Source: Alphaproteobacteria bacterium
GTDB lineage: Bacteria > Pseudomonadota > Alphaproteobacteria > Sphingomonadales > Emcibacteraceae
Direction of reading: 5' to 3'
Assembly: GCA_020446675.1 (NCBI GenBank)
Contig: JAGREE010000005.1
Coordinates: forward strand, 154,637-218,636
DNA: 64,000 nucleotides
The translations under genes and the position numbers were made by a program. Every line of letters begins with the position of its first letter. The first letter of the stretch is position 1. Of the stretch, positions 44,268-52,486 are shown one piece after another. A model generated the notes under the pieces. The model made no database searches, was not told the DNA's origin, and was given only the letters and a program-made list of their open reading frames with translations.

Positions 44268-45683
44268 ATGCCCAATAAATCCAGCAAGTTACTTCACATA
44301 ATACTCGCTCTGTTCTTTACAGGTTTATTATCGTCTTGTGGTGGTGGCGATAGTTTCAATCCAAATTATGATGAAAATAACATGCCGCCGGAAAGGCGTG
44401 TTAATGGTGAACTTGCTTTTTCCAGTCCATCGCTTATGAAAATGGCGGAAAGTTTCCGCATAGCAGGGGATTATACAAACGCAATCAGGCTATATCAGCG
44501 TGCAGCGAATGAAAGCCCTGAGCATGTGCCATCCCGCCTTGCGCTTGGACAGATTTATCAACGGCTTGGTGCCATGGATGGAGCTATTACTTATTACAGG
44601 CAGGTACTTGATCTTGACCCCGATAATACGGAAGCCCAGCTTGGCCTGGGACAGATGATGGTGCAGAATAACCAACCGGCAGAAGCGATAGATTTTCTTG
44701 AAAAAGCGGCGTCAAAGTCGCCTGATAATTATCGGATTTATAATAGTATCGGCCTTGCCTATGATCTTCAGGGGCTTCATGATCAGGCCCAGCAAGCCTA
44801 TGGTCGCGGATTAAGCAAAAAGCCGGATAATATTTCCCTTTTAAACAACCTTGCCTTATCACTGGCCTTTCAGGACGAATTTGCACCGTCCATTAAACTG
44901 CTGAGTAAGGCGGTAAACCTGGATTACAGCCAGACAACGGCACAACAGAACCTGATAATGGTTTATGCTCTTTCCGGAGAGGAAGATGCGGCCAGGACCA
45001 TGGCAAAAAGTTTTATGACGCCGGAAGAAATAGAAACAAATATGTACCGGTATAACTGGCTTCGCGGACTGTCAAGTAAGCGCAGGGCGCAGGCGGTCTT
45101 CCTGAACCTGAATTCATTTCCCGATGAAGAAGAGGAAACAACAGAAACGGGCCTGACAGAGCCGGAACCGACAATGACCCAGCCAGTCGTTTCCATGGAC
45201 CCAAAAAGGAAAATGCTGGAAGAAATCCTGAATTCTGAAAATCAGGGTGGCGAAGGGGTAGCGACAACCAATGAGGCACCGACAACCATTGAGGCACCAA
45301 CAATTCCTGAAAATGAGCCTCGGGCAGCAGAAATGGAGAGTGTTATGGAAACACCGACTATGCCGGACAATGATCCTGAAGAAATGCCGCCGGTTCAGAA
45401 TATGTCATCCGTCAATTCATCATTATATCATCTGCAATTGGGATCATATCCGACTGAGGAAGCCGCCAATATTGACTGGCGCAGGTTACAAATTCTGGCG
45501 CCAGATATGCTGAAGGGGCAGGATATAGACATAAAATCTATTATGACAGCAGAGAATAAACAGCGTTTCAGGCTCTATTTTGGACAATATGATAATTTCA
45601 GAGCTGCGCAGGAAAATTGCCAGATGCTTCAGAATCAACAGGTCCCCTGTCTGGTGATGAAAGCGGCTAATCCTTCCAATTAA
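44268..45683 (+). CDS. TPR lipoprotein with C-terminal SPOR domain
   Basis: A 471-residue lipoprotein: signal sequence with lipobox LLSSC (Cys24), then about six tetratricopeptide repeats (residues 55-250), a Pro/Glu/Thr-rich low-complexity linker (residues 280-385), and a SPOR domain (about 390-465; YHLQLGSYPTEEAANIDW). SPOR domains bind denuded peptidoglycan at the division site, and TPRs bind partners, so a periplasmic, septum-linked scaffold is inferred. The N-terminal half resembles TadD-like TPR lipoproteins, but no tad genes are present. It is a single gene with a 165-base upstream region. Confidence 0.88.
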   Translation: MPNKSSKLLHIILALFFTGLLSSCGGGDSFNPNYDENNMPPERRVNGELAFSSPSLMKMAESFRIAGDYTNAIRLYQRAANESPEHVPSRLALGQIYQRLGAMDGAITYYRQVLDLDPDNTEAQLGLGQMMVQNNQPAEAIDFLEKAASKSPDNYRIYNSIGLAYDLQGLHDQAQQAYGRGLSKKPDNISLLNNLALSLAFQDEFAPSIKLLSKAVNLDYSQTTAQQNLIMVYALSGEEDAARTMAKSFMTPEEIETNMYRYNWLRGLSSKRRAQAVFLNLNSFPDEEEETTETGLTEPEPTMTQPVVSMDPKRKMLEEILNSENQGGEGVATTNEAPTTIEAPTIPENEPRAAEMESVMETPTMPDNDPEEMPPVQNMSSVNSSLYHLQLGSYPTEEAANIDWRRLQILAPDMLKGQDIDIKSIMTAENKQRFRLYFGQYDNFRAAQENCQMLQNQQVPCLVMKAANPSN

Positions 45684-45740
45684 ACTTTAAAAAACCAGAA
45701 AAATGAAATATGTAAAGTGCGTATTTTAGATGAAAGATAA

Positions 45741-46091
45741 TTGATAGTGCTAAAAGATATAAAGACAAAACTTGAACTTGACCCAAAGTCATGCCAGGAC
45801 ATGAATGAACTGCGGGAACAAATTGATCAATTGGACAGAGAAATTGTCAACCTCCTTGCGCTACGCAAAACATATATGGACCGTGCCGCAGAACTTAAAA
45901 AGCACAGAAATCTTGTCAGGGATGATAAACGCGTCGTTGATGTTATAAAAAAAGTTTCAGAACATGCGACAAAAAATGGAGCCGACCCGAAGCTGGTGGC
46001 TGATCTTTATCGAACCATGATTGAATGGTCTATAAATTACGAATTTGACCAGTTTGATAAAATCAATAGCGAAATGGGTGAGAGTGCCTAG
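45741..46091 (+). CDS. Chorismate mutase, AroQ type
   Basis: A small AroQ-class chorismate mutase (chorismate to prephenate). The core is MNELREQIDQLDREIVNLLALR, followed by a Lys-rich helix (AELKKHRNLVRDDKRV) and the final helix ending TMIEWSINYEF. Conserved Arg and Lys residues in the first two helices fit the active site. Start is uncertain: TTG 45741, GTG 45747 or ATG 45801; the ATG would trim 20 residues that the usual family does not need. No other aromatic genes are adjacent. Its stop overlaps the stop of the gene on the other strand by four bases. Confidence 0.82.
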   Translation: MIVLKDIKTKLELDPKSCQDMNELREQIDQLDREIVNLLALRKTYMDRAAELKKHRNLVRDDKRVVDVIKKVSEHATKNGADPKLVADLYRTMIEWSINYEFDQFDKINSEMGESA

Positions 46092-46300
46092 TTACGGCAA
46101 AATTCGGATTGAATGCGACCAATTCTGACTTTTTCAAAAAGAACATAAAAATAATTTACAAAAGTGAATGAGGGAATTTTAATTCCGCTCAATTCCATAT
46201 GTTCCTTTAGTCCATGAAAAATATCACGAAGTCCGCCTATGACTAGAATGGCAAGCAGGGGAATAAAACAATAAGAAAGCAGCTGTAGCAGAATATCCAT
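46088..46300 (-). CDS. Small membrane protein under a putative LexA-controlled promoter
   Basis: A 70-residue protein with one strong N-terminal hydrophobic segment (residues 3-24, LLQLLSYCFIPLLAILVIG) and an amphipathic remainder with a second aromatic-rich stretch (residues 45-56). The ribosome binding site AAGGA lies seven bases before the ATG. Upstream, TTGACT and TAGAAC form a 17-base-spaced promoter, and GAAC-N7-GAAC, the alphaproteobacterial LexA box, overlaps its -10. Small SOS-induced membrane peptides such as Caulobacter SidA block division; DidA of the same species is about this size. By analogy this may be a damage-induced division inhibitor or toxin, but no homologue is identified. 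Confidence 0.7.
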   Translation of the reverse strand: MDILLQLLSYCFIPLLAILVIGGLRDIFHGLKEHMELSGIKIPSFTFVNYFYVLFEKVRIGRIQSEFCRN

Positions 46301-46321
46301 TTTAAATTCCTTTATTATTAT

Positions 46322-46361
46322 GTTCTATTATTGTTCTAATTTAATTCTGCGAGATAGTCAA
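46322..46361 (-). promoter_or_regulatory. Promoter with overlapping LexA-type SOS box
   Basis: Minus-strand -35 TTGACT (46361-46356, five of six consensus) and -10 TAGAAC (46338-46333, four of six) are 17 bases apart. GAAC-AATAATA-GAAC (46336-46322) matches the alphaproteobacterial LexA consensus GAAC-N7-GAAC exactly; its first GAAC lies within the -10. A second pair, GAAC-N6-GAAC on the plus strand at 46362-46375, abuts the -35. Confidence 0.6.
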
Positions 46362-46474
46362 GAACAAAAGAGAACAAAAAGGGAATATTTTAAATTTCGT
46401 GTGAAATATGATGTTGTGCGAATGGATCAGAGTAAGTATAATTTTCGAAACTTTAACAAACAGGAACCACAATT

Positions 46475-47047
46475 ATGGTTATTTATCAAATTTCTAAAAG
46501 CCGCGTACTGGGCAGTTTATATTCATTAATCGCCGCATTTTTTCTATTTAGTGCGGCACAGGCGCAGAATTCGCCACTGGCTGAAGAGGGTACGCTGGAA
46601 CCATTTGGTAATCACACGGTATTGCACCAGTTCGGCAATGTTATTTTTGCTGATCAGCCTGATAAAGATACTGTTGAAATGTATAAAGATAAAGATGTTA
46701 AAATGGTTATCAGCATTCGCGGTGAGAATGAGAATGCCGGGTATGATGAACGTAAGGCCGTTGAAAAAGCCGGGATGGCTTTTGTACAGATTCCATACAT
46801 GAATGGACGCGCCATAGATTCTGATAATGTTGATCAGCTTATTTCTCTACTGGATATGTCAGAAGCAAATGGAACCAAGGTTGTATTGCACTGTACCCAT
46901 TCCCAGCGTGCAGGGTCATTGCTTGGTGTCGCTCTTTATAAAAAGGGCTACTCACGCGAAGAAGCAAACAGACTGGCTAAGGAAGCTGGTATGACCAGTG
47001 AAATGATTACAAAAATACATAATGAGTATCTTGATAATCTAAAATAA
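46475..47047 (+). CDS. Exported Cys-X4-Arg phosphatase-like protein 1
   Basis: A 190-residue exported protein with a signal peptide (cut near AQAQ, residue 31) and one phosphatase-fold domain of the DUF442/beta-lactamase-hydrolase-like group. The putative active loop is LHC-THSQ-RAG with Cys140 and Arg145, i.e. four residues between Cys and Arg instead of the five of classical tyrosine phosphatases. A conserved PFGN and FGNVIFADQPD start is shared with its two neighbours. AGGAA lies about nine bases before the ATG. It is first of three tandem genes and diverges from the SOS-controlled small membrane protein. Substrate is unknown. Confidence 0.8.
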   Translation: MVIYQISKSRVLGSLYSLIAAFFLFSAAQAQNSPLAEEGTLEPFGNHTVLHQFGNVIFADQPDKDTVEMYKDKDVKMVISIRGENENAGYDERKAVEKAGMAFVQIPYMNGRAIDSDNVDQLISLLDMSEANGTKVVLHCTHSQRAGSLLGVALYKKGYSREEANRLAKEAGMTSEMITKIHNEYLDNLK

Positions 47048-47081
47048 ATTTCAGATATTGACACTCCATTAGGAAAAAAAC

Positions 47082-47672
47082 ATGACAAAATTAATTTCAC
47101 AGTTTGCAAGTCGGATTTTTTATTCCTTGCTTGTATGCGGTTTTTTATATTCATCTGCCCAGGCGCAATCCATTGATCTGACAACTGAGAATGCCCAGGC
47201 CCCGTTCGGCAATCTTGATAAGACACCACAGCTTGGTAATGTTGTCTATTCCCGACAGCCTGATGCGGCAACGATTCCCATGCTTAAGGATCAGGGATTT
47301 AAAATGGTTCTCAGTGTGCGCTTTGATGATGAACCTGTGGGGTTTGATGCGCAGAAACTGATTGAAAAAAACGGTATCGCGTTCCAGCAGATATCATTTT
47401 ATAAGGGAAGCATTAATGATCAGCCACGTGCTATTGACCCTCAGGCGATTGAAGAAATAAGCAAACTTCTTGATGCAACATCCGCTAACGGATCAAAAGT
47501 CCTGCTTCATTGTGCTTCGGGGCAAAGAGCGGCAGGTGCCTTGGCGGCAGTACTTTACAAGGATCATGGCTATTCAAAAGAAATGTCCATTGAATATGCA
47601 AAAAAAGCCGGAATGACCAGTCAGAATGTGCTTGAGGCACTTGAAAATTATATGTCTGATTTAAAACGTTAA
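47082..47672 (+). CDS. Exported Cys-X4-Arg phosphatase-like protein 2
   Basis: A 196-residue paralogue of its neighbours. Signal peptide ends near residue 28 (SSAQA). After PFGNLDKTPQLGNVVYSRQPD the fold follows the same order, with the active loop LHC-ASGQ-RAAG giving Cys144 and Arg149. The family general acid would be an Asp in the FDDEP or similar segment near residue 82, but I cannot assign it. AGGAA precedes the ATG. The spacer to copy 1 is 34 bases and to copy 3 is 24 bases. Confidence 0.8.
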   Translation: MTKLISQFASRIFYSLLVCGFLYSSAQAQSIDLTTENAQAPFGNLDKTPQLGNVVYSRQPDAATIPMLKDQGFKMVLSVRFDDEPVGFDAQKLIEKNGIAFQQISFYKGSINDQPRAIDPQAIEEISKLLDATSANGSKVLLHCASGQRAAGALAAVLYKDHGYSKEMSIEYAKKAGMTSQNVLEALENYMSDLKR

Positions 47673-47696
47673 TTTGAAAAATTAAAGGAAAAGCCC

Positions 47697-48752
47697 ATGA
47701 GAAGATTAATATCATTTGCCGGCCAATCATTAGGTGTTTTTCTTTTATTTTTTACACTGGCAAGTGCCCAGACCGCTTCATTAACGGCAGAGCAGCGGAC
47801 AGAGAAAAAAACGCAGCTTCCCTTTGGCAATCTCAAAAACACACCATATTTTGGAAATGTTGTTTATGCTGCGCAGCCCGACGCTGATACGGTGAAAATG
47901 CTTAAAAGCGAGGGATTTGATCTGGTCATCAATATCCGTGAACTAAATGAAGATCTTGGATTTGATGAAAAAGGTCTGATAGAGGGGCAGGGGATTACCT
48001 ATATGCAGATCCCATATCTTACCGCCCCCACTTTTGAGGCGGAATTCTCAGATGAAGCATTAAGCAAGATTAAGTCAGTTATAGATGAGGCGACCAACAA
48101 AGGTCAGAAAATACTGCTTCATTGCAGTCACGGACAGCGCGCCGGATCAAGTCTGGGCATGATCCTATACCGGGATTATGGATATTCGAAAGAAGAGGCA
48201 CTGGCCGCTGCCACAGCCGCAGGAATGAACAGTGAATGGGCAGTGCCCCGCTTTCATCGTTATATTGATCAGTCAGTTCAGGTGATCAAGCCTTTTGGTG
48301 GAATTCATAACATAGTCAAATATAAAAATTTCTATATCACCAGCCAGCCGCCGGCAGAAGCATTTGCCATGATGAAAGAACGTGGTATTACGACAGTTAT
48401 CACCAATCGGGCCGCAATTGAAAATAATGGTTTTGAAGAAGAAAAATATGCCGAAGAGGCAGGGTTAAAATTTTACAGAGCCCGAATTTATAATGACCAA
48501 TATGGTGACATAAAAGACGGCAAATTAAATGTGGCTGAACTTGAAAAAGCCCTTGGCATTATTGCATCAACGACTGATGGTGATGTACTGGTACATTGTG
48601 GTTCCGGTGACAGGGCATCTATGGTTTTGGCCGCCCATTTATATTCGGTTGATAAGGAAAAACCCGAAGAAGCTCTAAGCAAAGCGCGTATTGCCGGACT
48701 AAAACATCCCGGAATTACTGAGCAGCTTGAAAAATATATGGATTTGAAATAA
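47697..48752 (+). CDS. Exported double-domain Cys-X4-Arg phosphatase-like protein
   Basis: A 351-residue exported paralogue that contains two copies of the domain. After the signal peptide (cut near ASAQ), domain 1 carries PFGNLKNTPYFGNVVY and the loop LHC-SHGQ-RAG (Cys143, Arg148); domain 2 (about 195-351) is more divergent, with the loop VHC-GSGD-RAS (Cys301, Arg306). Both keep Cys and Arg, so both may be active. It closes the operon; a stem-loop follows at 48774. Confidence 0.8.
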   Translation: MRRLISFAGQSLGVFLLFFTLASAQTASLTAEQRTEKKTQLPFGNLKNTPYFGNVVYAAQPDADTVKMLKSEGFDLVINIRELNEDLGFDEKGLIEGQGITYMQIPYLTAPTFEAEFSDEALSKIKSVIDEATNKGQKILLHCSHGQRAGSSLGMILYRDYGYSKEEALAAATAAGMNSEWAVPRFHRYIDQSVQVIKPFGGIHNIVKYKNFYITSQPPAEAFAMMKERGITTVITNRAAIENNGFEEEKYAEEAGLKFYRARIYNDQYGDIKDGKLNVAELEKALGIIASTTDGDVLVHCGSGDRASMVLAAHLYSVDKEKPEEALSKARIAGLKHPGITEQLEKYMDLK

Positions 48753-48773
48753 CCAAGCAGAGTCTTAAAAATT

Positions 48774-48809
48774 AAAAAATGCCGCTCTGAAATTTCCAGA
48801 ACGGCATTT
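48774..48809 (-). terminator. Terminator of the diguanylate cyclase gene
   Basis: AAATGCCG-C-TCTG pairs with CAGA-A-CGGCATTT (one mismatch). The A run to the left gives a T run on the minus strand 20 bases after the GGDEF gene stop. It may also help end the phosphatase operon on the plus strand. Confidence 0.7.
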
Positions 48810-48829
48810 GCAATAATTATATAGATTTT

Positions 48830-49906
48830 CTATGCCGAAATACTATTTTGTCCTGAAACTATCTGATCAAGTTCCAATTCACTTTGAACCATATTTCGAC
48901 CGCTTGATTTGGAAAGATAGAGAGCGGAATCGGCTCTTTGAATCAGATCCTCTGCCTTTAAGCCGCGATGGATACTGGCAACGCCAAATGACATGGTAAT
49001 TCGGCCGAAATTGGCCCCGGTGGTTTTATTTCTGATGACACGCTGTGAAATAATACTGCGAATATTTTCCGCAAGCTTAATGCCATCGGCAAGTTTGGCT
49101 TTTGGCAGCAATATTGCAAATTCTTCACCACCATATCGGGCGGCTGAACCCATAAAACCGAGTTCTTTTTTAATTACATGGGCCACAACTTTCAGCACCT
49201 GATCACCAATCTGGTGTCCGAAATTGTCATTGAATTTTTTAAAGTAGTCAATGTCGCAAAGTATCAGACAAAGATCATGTCCTATTTTTTCAAAATTGTT
49301 CATATATTCTGAAATTTTTTCTTCAAAGAATTTCCGGTTACCGATATTTGTGAGGGCATCTGTACGACTTTCAAGGCGGGCATTGTTCAGGTTAGTCTGT
49401 AATCCTTCGATTTTAATAGTGCTTTCTTCCAGCTTTTCTTCCAGCTTTTCACTTTGCTCTTTAATTTTATCTGTATCTGAAATAACAAGTCGAATTATAT
49501 CTTTAAGTTCATCGGACCCCTTAAAGTCTGATAATTTATCCATATGATCCATTAGTGCTTTCGTATGTTCGCTGGTATCATTTCCTGCGTCTTTTAAAAC
49601 TGTGATAATTTTTGCCAGTTCTTTTTGAAAAGTTGCACCGGTTTCAACAATTGTTTTTAATTCTTTTTCAGCAGCAAAGAATTTTTCATATAATTTTTCG
49701 TTTAGTTCCTCGTTAAAGGACATTTTCTTCTCGACCAGACTATCAATCACCTTTGTCAGGTTTAGATCAGAATTGGCAGAATATGTGTACCATAAATGAT
49801 AGTTTTTGGGCGTGGGGATAACTTCATACTCAGTCATCATGCTCATTGTGTTGCCTGAATTTGTCCAGATAAATTCTTTGTCACTGTCGGATAGAAACTT
49901 GGTCAT
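48830..49906 (-). CDS. GGDEF diguanylate cyclase with coiled-coil N-terminus
   Basis: Cyclic-di-GMP synthase of 358 residues. The N-terminus has a YEVIPTPKNYHLWYTY segment, then about 100 residues of helix and coiled coil (residues 95-190), then the GGDEF domain (about 190-345) with DIDYFKKFND and the active-site motif RYGGEEF. The residues before it (ELGFMGSAARYGG) lack the RXXD inhibitory site, so product inhibition through that site is not expected. No membrane segment is seen, so the protein is cytoplasmic. The 239-base region upstream holds an ACTTAT-A-ATAAGT inverted repeat. Confidence 0.92.
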   Translation of the reverse strand: MTKFLSDSDKEFIWTNSGNTMSMMTEYEVIPTPKNYHLWYTYSANSDLNLTKVIDSLVEKKMSFNEELNEKLYEKFFAAEKELKTIVETGATFQKELAKIITVLKDAGNDTSEHTKALMDHMDKLSDFKGSDELKDIIRLVISDTDKIKEQSEKLEEKLEESTIKIEGLQTNLNNARLESRTDALTNIGNRKFFEEKISEYMNNFEKIGHDLCLILCDIDYFKKFNDNFGHQIGDQVLKVVAHVIKKELGFMGSAARYGGEEFAILLPKAKLADGIKLAENIRSIISQRVIRNKTTGANFGRITMSFGVASIHRGLKAEDLIQRADSALYLSKSSGRNMVQSELELDQIVSGQNSISA

Positions 49907-49960
49907 TTTCTCTTTATCTCTTGTTTTTATATATTTGCTTCTTCCCCCAGTTACACAAAT

Positions 49961-49973
49961 ACTTATAATAAGT
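49961..49973. promoter_or_regulatory. Inverted repeat upstream of the diguanylate cyclase gene
   Basis: ACTTAT and ATAAGT flank a single base, about 55 bases upstream of the gene start. It resembles a regulator binding site, but no factor can be named. The rest of the 239-base region is AT-rich without other recognisable signals. Confidence 0.3.
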
Positions 49974-50145
49974 TACTAATATACGCTTTGATTCTGAGAA
50001 TGATAGTAGTTTTATTAATTTAAAAATTAGTTAAAGCTGAATTAAAAATATATCATTAAAAACAGGTCGTTATTAGCGAAAATTATTTAAATATTTAAGA
50101 AAAAATTAACCATAAATAATACTTGGGGATGGTATCGAAAATTAT

Positions 50146-51444
50146 CTAACGGGTGAGAAAATCGGGAATATGGTCGCCCATTCCGATGATAGGCTTGTTA
50201 TTTTTACTGCTGTTATTATTCCCGGTTTCGTCATGTTTTTTATCCTTGCGGGTTTCTTTTTCGTCAGCTTTATTATGTTTTGGGCTGTCAGCTTTCTTGT
50301 TATTTTTTTCAGCTAAAATGTTGTCAGGAACTTTGAAAAGCGGGATTTCTTTGCCGAGGAATTTTAAAAGGCCGTCCAGATATTTTTTGTCTGCTTGCGT
50401 ACTTAAGGTAAAGGCAACCCCTTTTTTGCCGGCACGACCCGTGCGGCCAATACGGTGGATATAATCTTCCGGGTTTGAGGGGACATCAAAATTGAATACA
50501 TGCCCTACATCGGGGATATCTAGTCCCCTTGCGGCCACATCACTGGCCACCAGAATTTTTGTTTTACCCTTTTTAAAGGCATCAAGAACCTCCATTCTTG
50601 TGCTTTGATGAAGATCACCATGGAGTTCTGCCGCGCTGAATTTATGGACATTCAGTGATTTATTGACAATTTTCACATCTTTTTTGCGGTTACAGAAAAT
50701 AATAGCATTATCAACATTATTTTCAGTAATCAGGTTACGGAGAACTTCGCGCTTTACCTTATCTGTTCCTTTAAATTTGACCAGATGTTCTTCAATTGTC
50801 ACGGCCGTCTGGGTTGGGGCGGAAACTTCAAATTCTTTGGGGTCTTTCAGGAAGCTGTCCGTCAGTTTCTTTACCTCTGGCGGCATGGTCGCAGAAAAGA
50901 AGAGGGACTGAATTTTCTTTGGCAGCATTTTACAGATTTTTTCAATATCGGGAATAAACCCCATATCAAGCATACGGTCCGCTTCATCAACCACCAGCAG
51001 TTCAACACCGGTCAGCATGACATTGCCCCGTTCCATATGGTCGAGAAGGCGGCCAGGCGTGGCGATCAAAACATCAACGCCCTTATCAAGTTTTTTGACC
51101 TGACCGGCAAAATCGGTGCCGCCGATCAAGAGGGCACAGGTCAGTTTTGTGTTTTTTCCGTATTTATCGAAGCTTTCTTCAACCTGCGCGGCAAGCTCAC
51201 GGGTTGGTTCCAGTATTAAGGACCTTGGCATGCGGGCCCGGGCCCGTCCCTGCGAGAGTATATCAATCATCGGCAGGGTAAAAGAGGCTGTCTTACCAGT
51301 CCCAGTCTGGGCAATGCCAAGAATATCTCTGCCCTGCAGAATGCTGGGGATCGCCTTTTTCTGGATTGGTGTCGGCTCCGTATATCCGGCATCTTTAATT
51401 GCAGAGAGAAGCTCGTCGCTTAAACCTAGATAATCAAAACTCAT
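50146..51444 (-). CDS. rhlE: DEAD-box RNA helicase, RhlE-like
   Basis: A 432-residue DEAD-box helicase. It shows the Q motif (YTEPTPIQKKAIPS), AQTGTGKT, DEAD within VVDEADRMLDMGF, SAT, and the motif VI HRIGRTGRAG. A Lys/Asn/Asp-rich tail of about 55 residues (AEKNNKKADSPKH) follows the core, as in RhlE proteins. Such helicases act in ribosome maturation and RNA decay. Promoter candidate at 51483-51510. Confidence 0.9.
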   Translation of the reverse strand: MSFDYLGLSDELLSAIKDAGYTEPTPIQKKAIPSILQGRDILGIAQTGTGKTASFTLPMIDILSQGRARARMPRSLILEPTRELAAQVEESFDKYGKNTKLTCALLIGGTDFAGQVKKLDKGVDVLIATPGRLLDHMERGNVMLTGVELLVVDEADRMLDMGFIPDIEKICKMLPKKIQSLFFSATMPPEVKKLTDSFLKDPKEFEVSAPTQTAVTIEEHLVKFKGTDKVKREVLRNLITENNVDNAIIFCNRKKDVKIVNKSLNVHKFSAAELHGDLHQSTRMEVLDAFKKGKTKILVASDVAARGLDIPDVGHVFNFDVPSNPEDYIHRIGRTGRAGKKGVAFTLSTQADKKYLDGLLKFLGKEIPLFKVPDNILAEKNNKKADSPKHNKADEKETRKDKKHDETGNNNSSKNNKPIIGMGDHIPDFLTR

Positions 51445-51482
51445 CTGTTAATCGGATTCCTTTAACGTCATCTTTCCCGCGC

Positions 51483-51510
51483 ACAATAGGGATAAAGCGG
51501 AAAAAGTCAA
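51483..51510 (-). promoter_or_regulatory. Candidate rhlE promoter
   Basis: Minus-strand TTGACT (51510-51505) and TATTGT (51488-51483), 16 bases apart, about 38 bases upstream of the rhlE ATG. Confidence 0.45.
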
Positions 51511-51556
51511 TATACATCACCGTTCATTGGAAAAATACATGGTATATTCCGGATTA

Positions 51557-52468
51557 TCACAGTTGGCTCTGCTCTTTAGGGATATCTGCTGAAGCGCTTG
51601 CCGCCCGATTATTTTTTTGTCGTCTTCGCTTTCTGCTGCGTTCCAGAATTTCTTCCTGCCATTGAAACAGATTGAGCTCAATGAACACGAAGGCCAGTAT
51701 CCATAGCATCGCATCCCAGAATTCAAGGAAAGATCCATCAATACCCCAGTATATGGCGCAGGCCAGCATAGTGATGTAGATTATGGTTTTGATAAACAGA
51801 AATGTTTTGATCAATGGTTTAAAGACGATCTGCTTTACCTGATACCAGACTTCAATTTCCAGAATAGCAACTATCAGAAGCCATGAAGAACTGTTAATAA
51901 CATCGGTCCAGGCCAATTGTTGTGTCTTTTGAATGGTGTCAGCATTTGCGAACAAAGTATAATGATTAAGCGCAAAGAGTTCTTTTCCCTGAAAGGTCGG
52001 GCAATTCTCTGCAGTCAGGGAAGAATATCCGTTAACGCGGTCGATATAGGACCAGTCCTGTCCGGCAAGTGAGCAAATATCGCCAACGTCCATTGGCGAA
52101 ATATCATAAAACATACCCAGTCTTAAGACATAGTTATAACAGACCATGATGATAGCGATGTAGCAGAGGCTACGGATTGTCAGAAGCGAATTTTTCAGAA
52201 GATTGTTTTTTAAGGCCTCATCAGAAAGGATCCAGGTTTCCATTTCAAACAGGATTAACAAAATGGTCCAGACCAGTGTGTCTATGGTTGTGTTAAAGGT
52301 TTTCAAAATTTCTTCTAGAGGAATATTGCCAGTAAATAAATGTGACGAAGCCAGCCACTCATCCCTGAAAAATAAAAGAATGTTCGAAAGAAGCAGCAAA
52401 TAGATAGAATATTTGAAGAGGCCGTAAAGAAACGATCTTTTATCCAGCTGATCAGAAATGAAACCCAT
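51557..52468 (-). CDS. Unrecognised six-segment membrane protein
   Basis: A 303-residue integral membrane protein I do not recognise. Hydrophobic segments fall near residues 20-37, 61-78, 95-115, 190-210, 225-245 and 250-272. The long hydrophilic stretch between segments 3 and 4 (residues 118-188) contains two Cys (DICSLAG and NCPTFQG) that could pair if it faces the periplasm. The C-terminus is very basic (RSRKRRRQKNNR). It lies between parE and rhlE on the same strand but with spacers of over 100 bases on each side, so it probably has its own promoter. Two inverted repeats lie in its leader (52487-52542). Confidence 0.82.
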   Translation of the reverse strand: MGFISDQLDKRSFLYGLFKYSIYLLLLSNILLFFRDEWLASSHLFTGNIPLEEILKTFNTTIDTLVWTILLILFEMETWILSDEALKNNLLKNSLLTIRSLCYIAIIMVCYNYVLRLGMFYDISPMDVGDICSLAGQDWSYIDRVNGYSSLTAENCPTFQGKELFALNHYTLFANADTIQKTQQLAWTDVINSSSWLLIVAILEIEVWYQVKQIVFKPLIKTFLFIKTIIYITMLACAIYWGIDGSFLEFWDAMLWILAFVFIELNLFQWQEEILERSRKRRRQKNNRAASASADIPKEQSQL

Positions 52469-52486
52469 TGTCTTTACTCACTTATT

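Noticed and set aside
46320-46529. 69-residue plus-strand ORF upstream of the first phosphatase-like gene
   Set aside because: No ribosome binding site, overlaps the regulatory region and the real downstream start, and has no recognisable protein character.
46475-48752. Classical protein tyrosine phosphatase (Cys-X5-Arg) assignment
   Set aside because: All four loops have four, not five, residues between Cys and Arg.
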